Source of the DNA: a virus
Reading direction: 5' to 3' (one strand)
DNA length: 21,011 nucleotides
Virus record (IMG/VR): IMGVR_UViG_3300020172_004213
Coordinates: 1 to 21,011 of that record
Shown one piece after another: positions 1 to 7,700 of the stretch; positions within the stretch are counted from its first letter, which is position 1; every line of letters begins with the position of its first letter. The notes beneath the pieces are model-generated. The model had not been told where the DNA came from, searched no databases, and worked only from the letters and a program-made list of their open reading frames with translations. The position numbers were made by a program, and so were the translations under genes.

Positions 1-37
1 CGTGCTACAATTCATTCGTACCCAACCACCCGAACCG

Positions 38-229
38 ATGGCAACCTACAACCAAGCAACCGACCTCCAAACCCGCCAGACCGTATGGGTCGGCACCGTG
101 GCAGGCAGGGACCAGGCGAACTCCCACACCCGCGCCGCCTTTACGTCTGATGGCATCAGTGCCGCTGAGTTGGCAGGGTTGGCGGCACACGCCTACCGCA
201 CCGACGTTCGTGCCAGGCAGTGGGGGTGA
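38..229 (+). CDS. Unrecognised small ORF in the GC-rich block
   Basis: A 63-residue frame runs from ATG at 38 to TGA at 227-229. The frame is already open from the left edge (a GTG lies at position 2), so the true gene may start outside the window. The product is rich in Ala, Thr, Arg and Gln, with an alanine-rich stretch (ISAAELAGLAAHAYR) that could form one amphipathic helix. No Shine-Dalgarno sequence precedes the ATG. I do not recognise the family. In DNA of this GC content, open frames on both strands are expected by chance, and a reverse-strand frame also spans 5-190, so coding is uncertain. Confidence 0.3.
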   Translation: MATYNQATDLQTRQTVWVGTVAGRDQANSHTRAAFTSDGISAAELAGLAAHAYRTDVRARQWG

Positions 230-388
230 CCCCGGCGCGGGGCGTTCGTGATCGGCAGCGCCCCCGTTGAAAAAAGCAATACTACCCTAACCTACAAAGT
301 GTTACCCAAGCGCAATAAGTATCAGGAGCTATATGAAAAAATTTTTGCCATAAAAAACCAGTCCTTAAGTTTGATAATTCATATATAA
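230..388 (+). other. Open frame crossing the composition break
   Basis: After TGA at 227-229 the same frame stays open to TAA at 386-388. The part after the composition break (about 266-385) reads like protein, with YKVLPKRNKYQELYEKIF followed by a short hydrophobic tail. The only usable start is GTG at 248; there is no ATG. It may be the C-terminal remnant of a phage gene cut off by the GC-rich DNA, or a chance frame. A competing signal, AGGAG at 324-328 followed by ATG at 333, encodes only six residues in another frame. Confidence 0.25.
239..264. repeat. GC-rich inverted repeat
   Basis: GGGGCG at 239-244 pairs perfectly with CGCCCC at 259-264 around a 14-base loop. A smaller GGGG-TGA-CCCC palindrome (223-233) sits just upstream, over the stop of the preceding frame. 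No T-run follows on the + strand, so this is not a standard intrinsic terminator. It lies exactly at the edge of the GC-rich block. Confidence 0.5.
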
Positions 389-417
389 GGTGAAAAAAGA
401 AAAAATATTTCTTGCTA

Positions 418-585
418 ATGAAAAAAAATTTCGGAGAAAATATTCAGCCCGTACAGGTCGATCCAGTTAGTGGAGAGTACTATGTCAATATTCCTGAATG
501 GATGATTAATGAACTTTCTTGGTATGAAGATACTGAAGTAAAATTCAATTTGGATGGAAATGAAATCGTGATTACCGAACATTAA
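418..585 (+). CDS. AbrB/MazE-like small protein
   Basis: The product is 55 residues, starting at ATG 418 and ending at TAA 583-585. The centre (VDPVSGEYYVNIPEWMINEL) and end (EVKFNLDGNEIVITE) follow the pattern of a swapped-hairpin AbrB/MazE/SpoVT DNA-binding domain: a beta strand with an I-P turn, a short helix ending in Leu, a D/E turn, then strand, D-G-N hairpin and strand. Such proteins bind DNA as dimers and act as transition regulators or antitoxins. No toxin-like partner is next to it. Single-domain proteins of this shape are common in cyanophages without known function. The start has no good Shine-Dalgarno; AAGG at 387-390 is too far away. I am confident it is coding because of the codon pattern and fold-like periodicity; the fold is inferred. 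Confidence 0.75.
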   Translation: MKKNFGENIQPVQVDPVSGEYYVNIPEWMINELSWYEDTEVKFNLDGNEIVITEH

Positions 586-590
586 GTAGG

Positions 591-619
591 TTGACAACTG
601 CTACATAATACTGTATGAT
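591..619 (+). promoter_or_regulatory. Sigma-70 promoter for the glycosyltransferase-like gene
   Basis: TTGACA at 591-596 and TATGAT at 614-619 are separated by exactly 17 bases. This is a perfect -35 box and a one-mismatch -10 box. It lies between the stop at 585 and the ATG at 642, predicting a start site near 626 and a leader of about 16 bases. It matches the host-RNA-polymerase type used for early genes in T4-like cyanophages. Confidence 0.85.
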
Positions 620-641
620 AGTGAAGTAATTACACTCAATT

Positions 642-1400
642 ATGGCTAAAGGATTTACCGTTAAAGCAAAAGCACCCATCGCAAAAACTGCAGATCAAGA
701 ATGGGACTATGACTTGGCAAGACAAATGGTTCAAGGCAAATCGGTCGTATTTTGCCTACCAGGAAGAGGAGTTTCTTATACCTATCTGAAGAACTTCGTA
801 CAACTCTGTTTTGATTTGGTTCAGGCCGGAGCAAGTATTCAGATTTCACAAGACTACTCTTCAATGGTGAACTTTGCACGTTGCAAATGTCTTGGAGCAA
901 ATGTACTACGCGGTCCCGATCAAATTCCCTGGGACGGCAAACTCAAATACGATTGGCAACTCTGGATTGATTCTGACATTGTATTCAATACTCAGCAATT
1001 CTTCCAACTGGTCCTAATGGATCAGGATATTGCATCTGGATGGTACTGTACCGAAGATGGCAACACTACATCAGTTGCACACTGGATGGAAGAAGATGAC
1101 TTCCGTAATAATGGTGGTGTAATGAACCACGAAACTCTTGAAACGATGAGTAAGCGTCGTAAGCCATTCACAGTTGATTATGCCGGATTTGGTTGGTTAC
1201 TGATCAAGAACGGAGTATTCGAACATCCCGAAATGAAGTATCCTTGGTTTGCTCCAAAGATGCAAGTCTTCGAATCTGGTGAGGTTCAAGATATGTGTGG
1301 AGAAGACGTAAGCTTCTGTTTGGATGCAAAGGAAGCAGGATTTGAAATCTGGTGCGATCCTCGTATTAGAGTCGGTCACGAGAAAACACGAATTATCTAA
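642..1400 (+). CDS. Glycosyltransferase-like protein (GT-A type)
   Basis: The protein has 252 residues. An N-terminal beta-alpha unit (about residues 33-62, SVVFCLPGRGVSYTYLKNF) is followed by an acidic metal-binding-type motif, LWIDSDIVF, with Asp110-Ser-Asp112, as in the DXD motif of GT-A nucleotide-sugar transferases. A later CGEDVSFCLDAKEAGF segment (about 219-234) resembles the conserved E-D acceptor-side motif of family-2-like enzymes. A terminal His246 (VGHEK) could complete metal binding. It is probably cytoplasmic: there is no signal peptide or membrane segment. The donor and acceptor are unknown; possible roles are modification of virion protein, DNA or host glycans. It has its own sigma-70 promoter, which suggests early expression. 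The upstream region has no Shine-Dalgarno, but this ATG is the first in frame. The reading frame is certain and the enzyme class is inferred from motifs. Confidence 0.85.
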   Translation: MAKGFTVKAKAPIAKTADQEWDYDLARQMVQGKSVVFCLPGRGVSYTYLKNFVQLCFDLVQAGASIQISQDYSSMVNFARCKCLGANVLRGPDQIPWDGKLKYDWQLWIDSDIVFNTQQFFQLVLMDQDIASGWYCTEDGNTTSVAHWMEEDDFRNNGGVMNHETLETMSKRRKPFTVDYAGFGWLLIKNGVFEHPEMKYPWFAPKMQVFESGEVQDMCGEDVSFCLDAKEAGFEIWCDPRIRVGHEKTRII

Positions 1401-1406
1401 GGTTGA

Positions 1407-1586
1407 ATGTCTAACAATTCTACGAAGTACAATATCCTATGTAAGGGGCGTAAAATTTACTCAGATCTTACAGAAGAAGAATATTTCAATACAATGGAGG
1501 ATCTGGCAATAGAATTCTATCAGTCAGGTTCTCCACATCCTGAAGAACTTGAAACTGAAATTATGGAGATTACTTATGGCAGTTAA
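1407..1586 (+). CDS. Conserved-type small cyanophage protein, 59 aa
   Basis: ATG at 1407 lies six bases after the preceding stop, with AAGG (1399-1402) as a short-spaced Shine-Dalgarno that overlaps that stop. The 59-residue product begins MSNNSTKYNILCKGRKIYS, has an acidic helical centre (LTEEEYFNTMEDLAIEFY) and ends in a Glu-rich tail (PHPEELETEI). I recall similar short acidic proteins in T4-like cyanophages, all without known function. The Shine-Dalgarno and the tight packing between neighbours support real coding. Its last 11 bases overlap the next gene. Confidence 0.75.
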   Translation: MSNNSTKYNILCKGRKIYSDLTEEEYFNTMEDLAIEFYQSGSPHPEELETEIMEITYGS

Positions 1587-1719
1587 AAAATCATTGAGTG
1601 GCGCTAAGCTCATTGAGTCTAGTCCTAAAAACACTCGTCAAGGGTGTGGTTCTAATACTAAGTATGCCGCTACGTCTCGTAACAGAGCTCGTAAAAAGTA
1701 TAGAGGTCAAGGAAAATAA
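1576..1719 (+). CDS. Very basic small cyanophage protein, 47 aa
   Basis: ATG at 1576 is preceded by GGAG (1565-1568) at good spacing. The 47-residue product has 13 Lys/Arg and one acidic residue. Its C-terminal half, NTKYAATSRNRARKKYRGQG, is the sort of basic, Gly-ending tail I recall from a small protein found in many T4-like cyanophages. The charge suggests binding to nucleic acid or packing in the virion, but no function is known. It overlaps the 59-residue gene by 11 bases in a different frame, suggesting coupled translation. An intrinsic terminator lies seven bases after its stop, ending this transcript. Confidence 0.8.
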   Translation: MAVKKSLSGAKLIESSPKNTRQGCGSNTKYAATSRNRARKKYRGQGK

Positions 1720-1725
1720 TTATTC

Positions 1726-1749
1726 ACCTCCCGAAAGGGGGGTTTTTTA
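1726..1749 (+). terminator. Intrinsic terminator
   Basis: ACCTCCC (1726-1732) pairs with GGGGGGT (1737-1743), with one T-G wobble, around a GAAA tetraloop; a T-run follows at 1743-1748. This is a strong rho-independent terminator. It closes the early-type unit that starts at the sigma-70 promoter near 591. Confidence 0.92.
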
Positions 1750-1752
1750 TTT

Positions 1753-1760
1753 TCTAAATA
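1753..1760 (+). promoter_or_regulatory. Late-promoter-like box upstream of speD
   Basis: TCTAAATA matches the T4-type late box TATAAATA at 7 of 8 positions. It sits directly after the terminator and about 40 bases before the speD ATG, so speD may restart transcription here. A TATTAT at 1776-1781 could instead be a sigma-70 -10 box, but no good -35 box is at the right distance. Confidence 0.45.
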
Positions 1761-1799
1761 AATTTTTACTGTGGTTATTATAGATTGGAACGGTTTTCG

Positions 1800-2126
1800 A
1801 TGGGCAATCACCTCCTGTTAGAGGTGTATGATGTAGAATTCGATCTGCTAAATGATGGAATTGCCATTCAGGAGGCAATGGAGCGCGGTATTGAACGTGC
1901 CGGAATGACAATTCTTAACATTTATCAACATTGTTTTGTACCACAAGGTGTTACAATCGTTATCGCACTATCAGAAAGTCACGTTTCTTGTCATACTTGG
2001 CCAGAAAAGGGAACCATTGCCATCGATGCATATACTTGTGGTACAGGAAATCCAAAATTGATCGTTCTAGAACTATTAAAATATCTTGATTCGGACAATT
2101 ATAAACTTCGGGAACTGGATCGTTAA
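1800..2126 (+). CDS. speD: S-adenosylmethionine decarboxylase proenzyme
   Basis: The 108-residue protein is a class 1B (bacterial/archaeal short form) AdoMet decarboxylase, which makes decarboxylated AdoMet, the aminopropyl donor for spermidine synthesis. The proenzyme cleaves itself to create a pyruvoyl cofactor. The diagnostic block LSESHVSCHTWPEKG is present: cleavage between Glu59 and Ser60 is expected, with His65 and Cys80 (in AYTCGTG) as the other catalytic residues. The length fits the family at about 110-130. I chose ATG 1800, which has GGAACGG at 1787-1793 in front; a TTG at 1785 would add five residues. No spermidine synthase is in the window, so the phage product probably feeds the host enzyme. 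speD is a known auxiliary gene of T4-like cyanophages. All catalytic residues are present, so it is probably active. Confidence 0.95.
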   Translation: MGNHLLLEVYDVEFDLLNDGIAIQEAMERGIERAGMTILNIYQHCFVPQGVTIVIALSESHVSCHTWPEKGTIAIDAYTCGTGNPKLIVLELLKYLDSDNYKLRELDR

Positions 2127-2134
2127 ATAGAGAT

Positions 2135-2154
2135 AAGGAGATAGCAACCTCCTT
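2135..2154 (+). other. Small hairpin after speD
   Basis: AAGGAG (2135-2140) pairs with CTCCTT (2149-2154) around an 8-base loop. Only three T's follow, so termination would be weak at best. It could protect the speD message 3' end. Confidence 0.4.
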
Positions 2155-2162
2155 TATAAAAG
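2155..2162 (+). promoter_or_regulatory. Weak late-promoter-like box
   Basis: TATAAAAG matches the TATAAATA late box at 6 of 8 positions. With T4 spacing the start site would fall near 2168, inside the left arm of the hairpin at 2165-2185. That arrangement is interesting, but the box itself is weak. Confidence 0.3.
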
Positions 2163-2164
2163 TT

Positions 2165-2185
2165 CTGTTTTATTCACTAAAACAG
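2165..2185 (+). promoter_or_regulatory. Hairpin touching the ribosome binding site of the 80-aa gene
   Basis: CTGTTTTA (2165-2172) and TAAAACAG (2178-2185) form a perfect 8-bp stem with a 5-base loop, extendable by a T-G and a T-A pair. The right arm and its extension run into the Shine-Dalgarno AGGAG (2184-2188) of the gene starting at 2194. On transcripts read through from upstream it could block ribosome binding. On a shorter late transcript the left arm would be partly missing. The stem is mostly A-T, so its stability is moderate. Confidence 0.55.
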
Positions 2186-2193
2186 GAGCTAAA

Positions 2194-2436
2194 ATGTCCA
2201 ACTTACCAGTCGATAGAGACTCAGATTATATGAGAGAAATGTGGGGAACCGCAAAACTGATTACTGATTATGATGCAACTCCTCCACAACGTGTAATTCA
2301 GGAGATTATGCACGATACTGCACCAAAACATAAGTTCAAGAAGCAGGTTGAATTGCACGAAAAAATCCGTAATGACGAAGATTATGATGATTGGTCATAT
2401 GGAACCGAACCATCCTATGGATCACCCTGGAAATAA
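2194..2436 (+). CDS. Hypothetical acidic protein, 80 aa
   Basis: ATG at 2194 has AGGAG six bases upstream. The 80-residue product begins MSNLPVDRDSDYMREMWGTA, has a basic middle (HKFKKQVELHEKIR) and ends in an acidic, aromatic tail (NDEDYDDWSYG, then a short Pro/Gly-containing end). There are no membrane segments or signal peptide. I do not recognise a domain. Its place between speD and the late baseplate operon, with a perfect late promoter starting two bases after its stop, suggests it ends the accessory block. The Shine-Dalgarno and the clean frame support coding. Confidence 0.75.
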   Translation: MSNLPVDRDSDYMREMWGTAKLITDYDATPPQRVIQEIMHDTAPKHKFKKQVELHEKIRNDEDYDDWSYGTEPSYGSPWK

Positions 2437-2437
2437 C

Positions 2438-2445
2438 TATAAATA
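2438..2445 (+). promoter_or_regulatory. Late promoter for the baseplate operon
   Basis: This is a perfect TATAAATA box, the T4-type late promoter read by phage sigma gp55 with the gp33/gp45 coactivators. It sits two bases after a stop codon and 21 bases before the gp25 ATG, predicting a start near 2451. The purine-rich GGGAG at 2448-2452 would then fall mostly outside the message. Confidence 0.8.
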
Positions 2446-2466
2446 AAGGGAGAACTTTTTTGTCCG

Positions 2467-2868
2467 ATGGCAGTTCAAAGGATATCTAGATCATTTAAAG
2501 ATATTAGTTTATCCTTTGAACCTCATCCGGTGACAAAGGATTTACCAGTATTGCTTAATGAGAATGCGATTCGTAGATCCGTCAGAAATCTGGTAGAAAC
2601 AGCACTTACCGAGAGATTTTTTAATTCATCTCTTGGATCACAAGTCTATTCTAGTCTATTTGATTTCGTTGATTATGGTACTGCGACAAATATTCAGGCA
2701 CAAGTTGAGGCAGTAATTACCAATTACGAGCCCAGAGTTGATAATCTTCAAGTCTTAGTTGATCCACAACCAGATGATAATGCATTTTCAATTACTTTGA
2801 TATTTGATATTGTCGGACAACAATTTCCAACACAAGAATTTTCATTCATATTAGAGGCAACCAGATAA
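2467..2868 (+). CDS. 25: Baseplate wedge subunit gp25
   Basis: The 133-residue protein belongs to the GPW/gp25 family, the same fold as TssE of type VI secretion. In T4, gp25 sits at the inner baseplate, contacts the gp6-gp7 core bundle and helps start sheath polymerisation. The sequence has the N-terminal beta region, the helix LLNENAIRRSVRNLVETALT (residues 29-48), and the family's hallmark EPR motif at residues 88-90 in NYEPRVDNLQV, followed by a C-terminal beta hairpin. Length is normal. ATG 2467 is the only reasonable start; no well-spaced Shine-Dalgarno would remain on a message beginning near 2451. The next start codon is one base past this stop, so gp25 and gp6 are probably translationally coupled. 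Confidence 0.95.
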   Translation: MAVQRISRSFKDISLSFEPHPVTKDLPVLLNENAIRRSVRNLVETALTERFFNSSLGSQVYSSLFDFVDYGTATNIQAQVEAVITNYEPRVDNLQVLVDPQPDDNAFSITLIFDIVGQQFPTQEFSFILEATR

Positions 2869-2869
2869 A

Positions 2870-4798
2870 ATGCCTTTTACTAAGTTTACAAATCTAGATT
2901 TTGATCAGATAAAAGCATCCATCAAAGATTATCTCCGTGCGAATTCTAATTTCACGGACTTTGACTTTGAAGGATCGAACTTTTCGATTCTGATTGATAC
3001 GCTTGCCTATAACACATATATCACAGCATTTAACTCAAATATGATTGTGAACGAATCCTTTTTGGATTCTGCAACACTCAGAGAGAATGTAGTTTCTCTT
3101 GCAAGAAATATTGGTTACGTTCCACGCTCCAGAACCGCCTCTAAGGCACTTGTTTCTTTTGACGCGCAAATAGATGCAGCAGTCAATAGTGCCACCCTCA
3201 CGCTCCAGGCAGGTCTTGTATGCGTAGGAAATGTTGATAATACGTCTTACATCTTTTCAATACCAGAAAACTATACTGCAAATATTACCAACTCAGTCGC
3301 ATCATTTACAGAACTAGAAATTTATCAAGGAACATTTCTTAAAAAACAGTTTGTAGTTGATGGATCATTGGACCAGAGATTTATTATTGATAATCCATAT
3401 GTGGATACATCAACCATTAAAGTTTATGTGAAAGGTCCCACAGATAGTGGAAATGGCATTGAATATACTCTTGCCAATAATATTTTTGAAGTTACTGGAA
3501 TCTCCAATATCTATCTTATTCAAGAAGTTCAGGATGAAAAGTATGAACTTCTGTTTGGTGATGGAGTTATTGGTAGAAAGTTAGAGAATAATTCTGTCAT
3601 TACTGTATCATATATTGTTACTGACGGCACAGAGGGAAATGGTGCCTCAAGATTTTCTTTCTCGGGAACATTTAGAGGTTCTTCAGATCAACCAATTACT
3701 TCTAACAATGCAATTTCAATCACAACGGTTCAATCCTCTCAAAACGGTGGAAACATTGAATCAATTGATTCTATCAAATATTTTGCACCACGAATTTATT
3801 CAAGCCAATATAGAGCGGTAACTGCAAGAGATTATGAGGCAATCATTAAATCAATCTATCCAGATACAGAATCAGTTTCAGTAATTGGTGGCGAAGATTT
3901 AGATCCACCAGAATATGGAACAGTATCAATTAGTATTAAACCAAAGAATGGTACATTTGTTTCCGACTTTAATAAGTCCCAAATCTTATTCAAGTTAAAA
4001 CAATATTCACTTGCTGGTATTAATCAAAAGATTATGGATCTCAAAATTCTTTATGTTGAGATCGATTCTTCAATTTACTATAATTATTCTCAGGTTTCAT
4101 CTGTAAATGATTTGAGAACAAAAGTTATTCAATCTTTGACTACTTATTCAAATTCTATCGATTTAAATAAATTTGGTGGCAGATTCAAATATAGTAAAAT
4201 TCAACAAATCATCGATAATACTGACACATCAATTACATCAAATATTACTAAGATTAAAATTAGAAGAGATTTAAAGGCTCTTGTAAATCAAGCAGTCCAA
4301 TATGAACTATGTTTTGGTAACAGACTACACATTAATCCTTTAGGTGCAAATATTAAATCAACTGGATTTACAATCTCTGAACAGTCTGGAACAATCTATA
4401 TTACTGATACTCCGAATAAGAATGTTGATGGAACTCTTGACGGAAGCAATAAAGGAGTTTTGGCATTATTTAAGTATGATCAAAGTGGGAATGTTCAAAC
4501 AATTTCCAAATCAGCTGGGTCCGTAGATTATTCAAAAGGTGAAATTATTCTTGGACTTCCTGAAGATATTATTATAACATCAACAGAAAAGGGTGATAAT
4601 ATAATTGAAGTACAGGCATATCCAGAATCCAATGATATTATTGGATTAAAAGATTTATACATCTATTTTGATGTTACAAAAAGTTCAATAAATATGGTTA
4701 AAGATGTTATTGCATCTGGAGATAATATATCTGGTGTGACATTCTCACAAGATTATTATACATCAAGTTATTCCAATGGAGATTTAACGAGGTCATAA
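2870..4798 (+). CDS. 6: Baseplate wedge subunit gp6
   Basis: The protein has 642 residues, against about 660 for T4 gp6. In T4 two gp6 copies per wedge join neighbouring wedges into the ring that keeps the baseplate together. The conserved N-terminal block is clear: DFDFEGSNFSILIDTLAYNT, then NESFLDSATLRENVVSLA and a GYVPRSRTASKA turn (about residues 30-97). The middle has the gp6/baseplate J-like beta domain with YELLFGDGVIGRKLENNS and the RAVTARDYEAIIKSIYPD segment just after it. It starts one base after the gp25 stop; AGAGG at 2853-2857 is a distant Shine-Dalgarno, so coupling is likely. Its own stop is followed after one base by the giant gene. Frame and identity are firm. Confidence 0.95.
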   Translation: MPFTKFTNLDFDQIKASIKDYLRANSNFTDFDFEGSNFSILIDTLAYNTYITAFNSNMIVNESFLDSATLRENVVSLARNIGYVPRSRTASKALVSFDAQIDAAVNSATLTLQAGLVCVGNVDNTSYIFSIPENYTANITNSVASFTELEIYQGTFLKKQFVVDGSLDQRFIIDNPYVDTSTIKVYVKGPTDSGNGIEYTLANNIFEVTGISNIYLIQEVQDEKYELLFGDGVIGRKLENNSVITVSYIVTDGTEGNGASRFSFSGTFRGSSDQPITSNNAISITTVQSSQNGGNIESIDSIKYFAPRIYSSQYRAVTARDYEAIIKSIYPDTESVSVIGGEDLDPPEYGTVSISIKPKNGTFVSDFNKSQILFKLKQYSLAGINQKIMDLKILYVEIDSSIYYNYSQVSSVNDLRTKVIQSLTTYSNSIDLNKFGGRFKYSKIQQIIDNTDTSITSNITKIKIRRDLKALVNQAVQYELCFGNRLHINPLGANIKSTGFTISEQSGTIYITDTPNKNVDGTLDGSNKGVLALFKYDQSGNVQTISKSAGSVDYSKGEIILGLPEDIIITSTEKGDNIIEVQAYPESNDIIGLKDLYIYFDVTKSSINMVKDVIASGDNISGVTFSQDYYTSSYSNGDLTRS

Positions 4799-4799
4799 G

Positions 4800-7700
4800 A
4801 TGATAGAAACTGGTTTTGATGCTAGGGTAAAAGTTCAGCAAATTGTAGAAAATCAATTACCAGAGTTTATATTAGACGAAAGCCCAAAATCCTCAGAATT
4901 TTTAAAGCAATACTACATCTCTCAGGAGTATCAGGGAGGTCCGGTTGATATTGCCGAAAATTTAGATCAGTATCTAAAACTTGACAATCTCATTCCAGAA
5001 GTTGTTGTAGGAATTACTTCCCTATCAACAGATCTATCATCGACTTCTGGGATAGTTACTGTAACAAGCACTAAGGGATACCCAAATCAATATGGTCTTT
5101 TAAAGATTGATGGTGAAATCATCACCTATACTGGAATTACTACTAATACTTTCACTGGATGTATTAGAGGATTTAGTGGAATTACTAGCTATCATGCGCC
5201 AAATGATCAAGAAGAATTAGTATTCAGCCAAACTAATACATCTACACATATTCAAGGATCTAAGGTAGAGAATTTAAGTTCATTATTCCTCAAAGAATTT
5301 TATAAGAAAATTAAATATACTTTTACTCCTGGACTTGAGGATAAGGATTTTATTCCAGAATTAAAGGTTGGAAACTTTATAAAGCAAGCAAGAGATTTTT
5401 ATAAATCAAAAGGTACTGATCAGTCATTTAGAATTCTTTTCAATATTCTTTATGGGGTAAATCCTAAAGTTATTGATCTAGAACAATTTCTAATCAAACC
5501 ATCGTCTTCTGTTTTTGTAAGGAGACAACTTGTTGTTGCAGAAAGAATTTCTGGAGATCCAAATAAACTTGTTGGGCAGACCATTAGAAAATCGACTGAT
5601 TATGGAACTAATGCTTCAGTTTCAGAAGTTGAAATTTTAACTAGAAAAAATAAAGTTTATTATAAAATCAGCCTTTATGTTGGATTTGATGAAAATACCC
5701 AGATCCAAGGTGATTTCAATATTTCACCAAAAACAAAAGTTGTAGAAAATGTATCTCCAGGAGCATCAGTTATTACTGTAGATTCTACGATTGGATTTAC
5801 TACTTCTGGAACAGTTGTATCTGGAAATAATATTATTTCATATTCTGACAAGACTATTAATCAGTTTTTAGGATGCTCTAATGTTGAATATGCAATTACA
5901 ACTGCTGATGACATTAGATCTGATGAAATTTATTATGGATTTGAGGATAATGATCTAACCAAAAAAGTTGAAATAAGAATTACTGGAGTTATTAGTAAAT
6001 TTACAAATTTAAATGATTTTGGACTATCAATTGAAGGTGAAGAAATAAAAGTTTCTCATCTAGGTAAAATTATTAAAAATCCAGAATTAAATAAAACTTA
6101 CACGGAAACTGTTGCCAATTCATTCATTTATAACACTAGTTCCAGGTATTATGTAAATTATTCTTCTGGTTCATTTAATACAAATAGTATCATTGATAAA
6201 TCCAGTTTAATGTCTGGAGATTCAATTGAGGTTCTAATTAGAGGATCTCAAACTGTAGTCTCCTCACCAGTAACTATTGCAAGTATTGTTAGTATCTCTG
6301 GTAATACTATTAATGTTACAAATCTTTTGGATTTGAATGGAGAGACATTTGATCCTACAGATCCAAATAAAGTATATTTTGGCAGAGATCTTGATATTAG
6401 AAGGAAAGTTAAAAAAGCAACAAGTTCTGAAACATCTTTGGATTATGGGAATAATACGTTACTTTCAGATGTTCAAAATGTATATGATGATAATGATGGA
6501 AATCTATATGTAGCGTCAAATTCCTTACCATCATACAATATAACACAAAATATATTTGAAATTGATATTCCTACGGCAAGTAGTGCATATCTACAAAACA
6601 AAGATACTAGTACTCAAAAATACTCCACAATTTCATTTGATTTTTCCAGTGGTTCCAGTAACGGTTCTAGAGGATTTACTCAAGTACCATTCTTGACTGG
6701 AGATAAAGTTTTCTATTCACCACAAAATATTCCCATTACTGGATTAGAACAAGGATTTTATTATGTTGAAGTTGTTAGTCAGACTAATATTAGGTTATAT
6801 GCCTCACAATCATTTATTGTAAGTGGTGATTATATTCCTTTAGACATTCCATTAAATGCAAATGGATCTCACGCATTTACTTTAGCAGATCAAAGAACTA
6901 AAAATATTTCTGCACAGAAAATATTAAGAAAAATTCCAGTTACTAAATTAAATCCAACAGACTCTGGTGATGTTACAACTTCAGGCCCAATTGGAATACT
7001 GATTAATGGTGTTGAAATACAAAACTATAAGTCTTCAGATAAAATTTATTATGGACCTATCGAATCCGTCAATATCTTAAATGGTGGTACTGGTTATGAT
7101 GTCGTTAATCCACCATTACTAACTGTTGAGTCTGGGATAGGAGTTACTGCTTTAGTTAATCCAGTTATAACTGGATCTATTGAAAAAATCTTTATTGATC
7201 CCCAAGATTTTGATTTGGATGTTGTTGTTTCTGTTGCTGTCTCTGGGGGAAATGGTATTGGTGGAGTTTTTGAACCAATCTTAGAAAAGAGACGTAGATC
7301 AATTTATTTTGATGCAAGAGATACTGACAATTCTGGGGGAATAGATTTAATAAATGAAACGATTACATTTAAAACTAATCATAATCTTAGAGATAGGGAT
7401 GGTATAATTTATAGTCCAAATGGGAATTCCCAAATAGGAATTGCTACCTTTGGCGGATCAAATGCAAGTTCTGGTTCTTTTTTAAGAGACGGAACCATTT
7501 ACTATACAAAAGTTGTTAATTCCAAAACAATCCAATTATATAACTCATTATCAGATTTTAATTCGGGTATTAATACAGTTGGTTTCACCACTATTAATAC
7601 ATATGGGCTTCAAAAATTCGAAACTTTTGCCTTAAGAAATACTTTATCACAAATTAAAGTAGTTGATGGTGGAAGTGAATTTTCTAACAGAAAAGTAATT

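Larger units (their letters stand above)
1..268. other. GC-rich block of foreign composition
   Basis: By hand count about 177 of the first 270 bases are G or C (about 65%). The DNA that follows is AT-rich, with A-runs starting at about 270. The change is abrupt rather than graded. The block contains one open frame and GC-rich inverted repeats but no motif I recognise. It could be host or other phage DNA captured by recombination, or a chimeric join in the assembly. The sequence alone cannot separate these. Confidence 0.75.

Noticed and set aside
333-353. AGGAG followed by ATG and a six-codon frame (MKKFLP)
   Set aside because: Good Shine-Dalgarno spacing, but six residues with nothing downstream that an attenuator-like leader would control; chance is the simplest explanation.
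1598-1783. 61-residue + strand frame starting MALSSLS
   Set aside because: It overlaps the 47-residue basic gene in another frame, runs through the terminator and has no ribosome binding site.
1785-1799. TTG start adding five residues to speD
   Set aside because: ATG 1800 has GGAACGG at suitable spacing and gives the usual N-terminus of the family.
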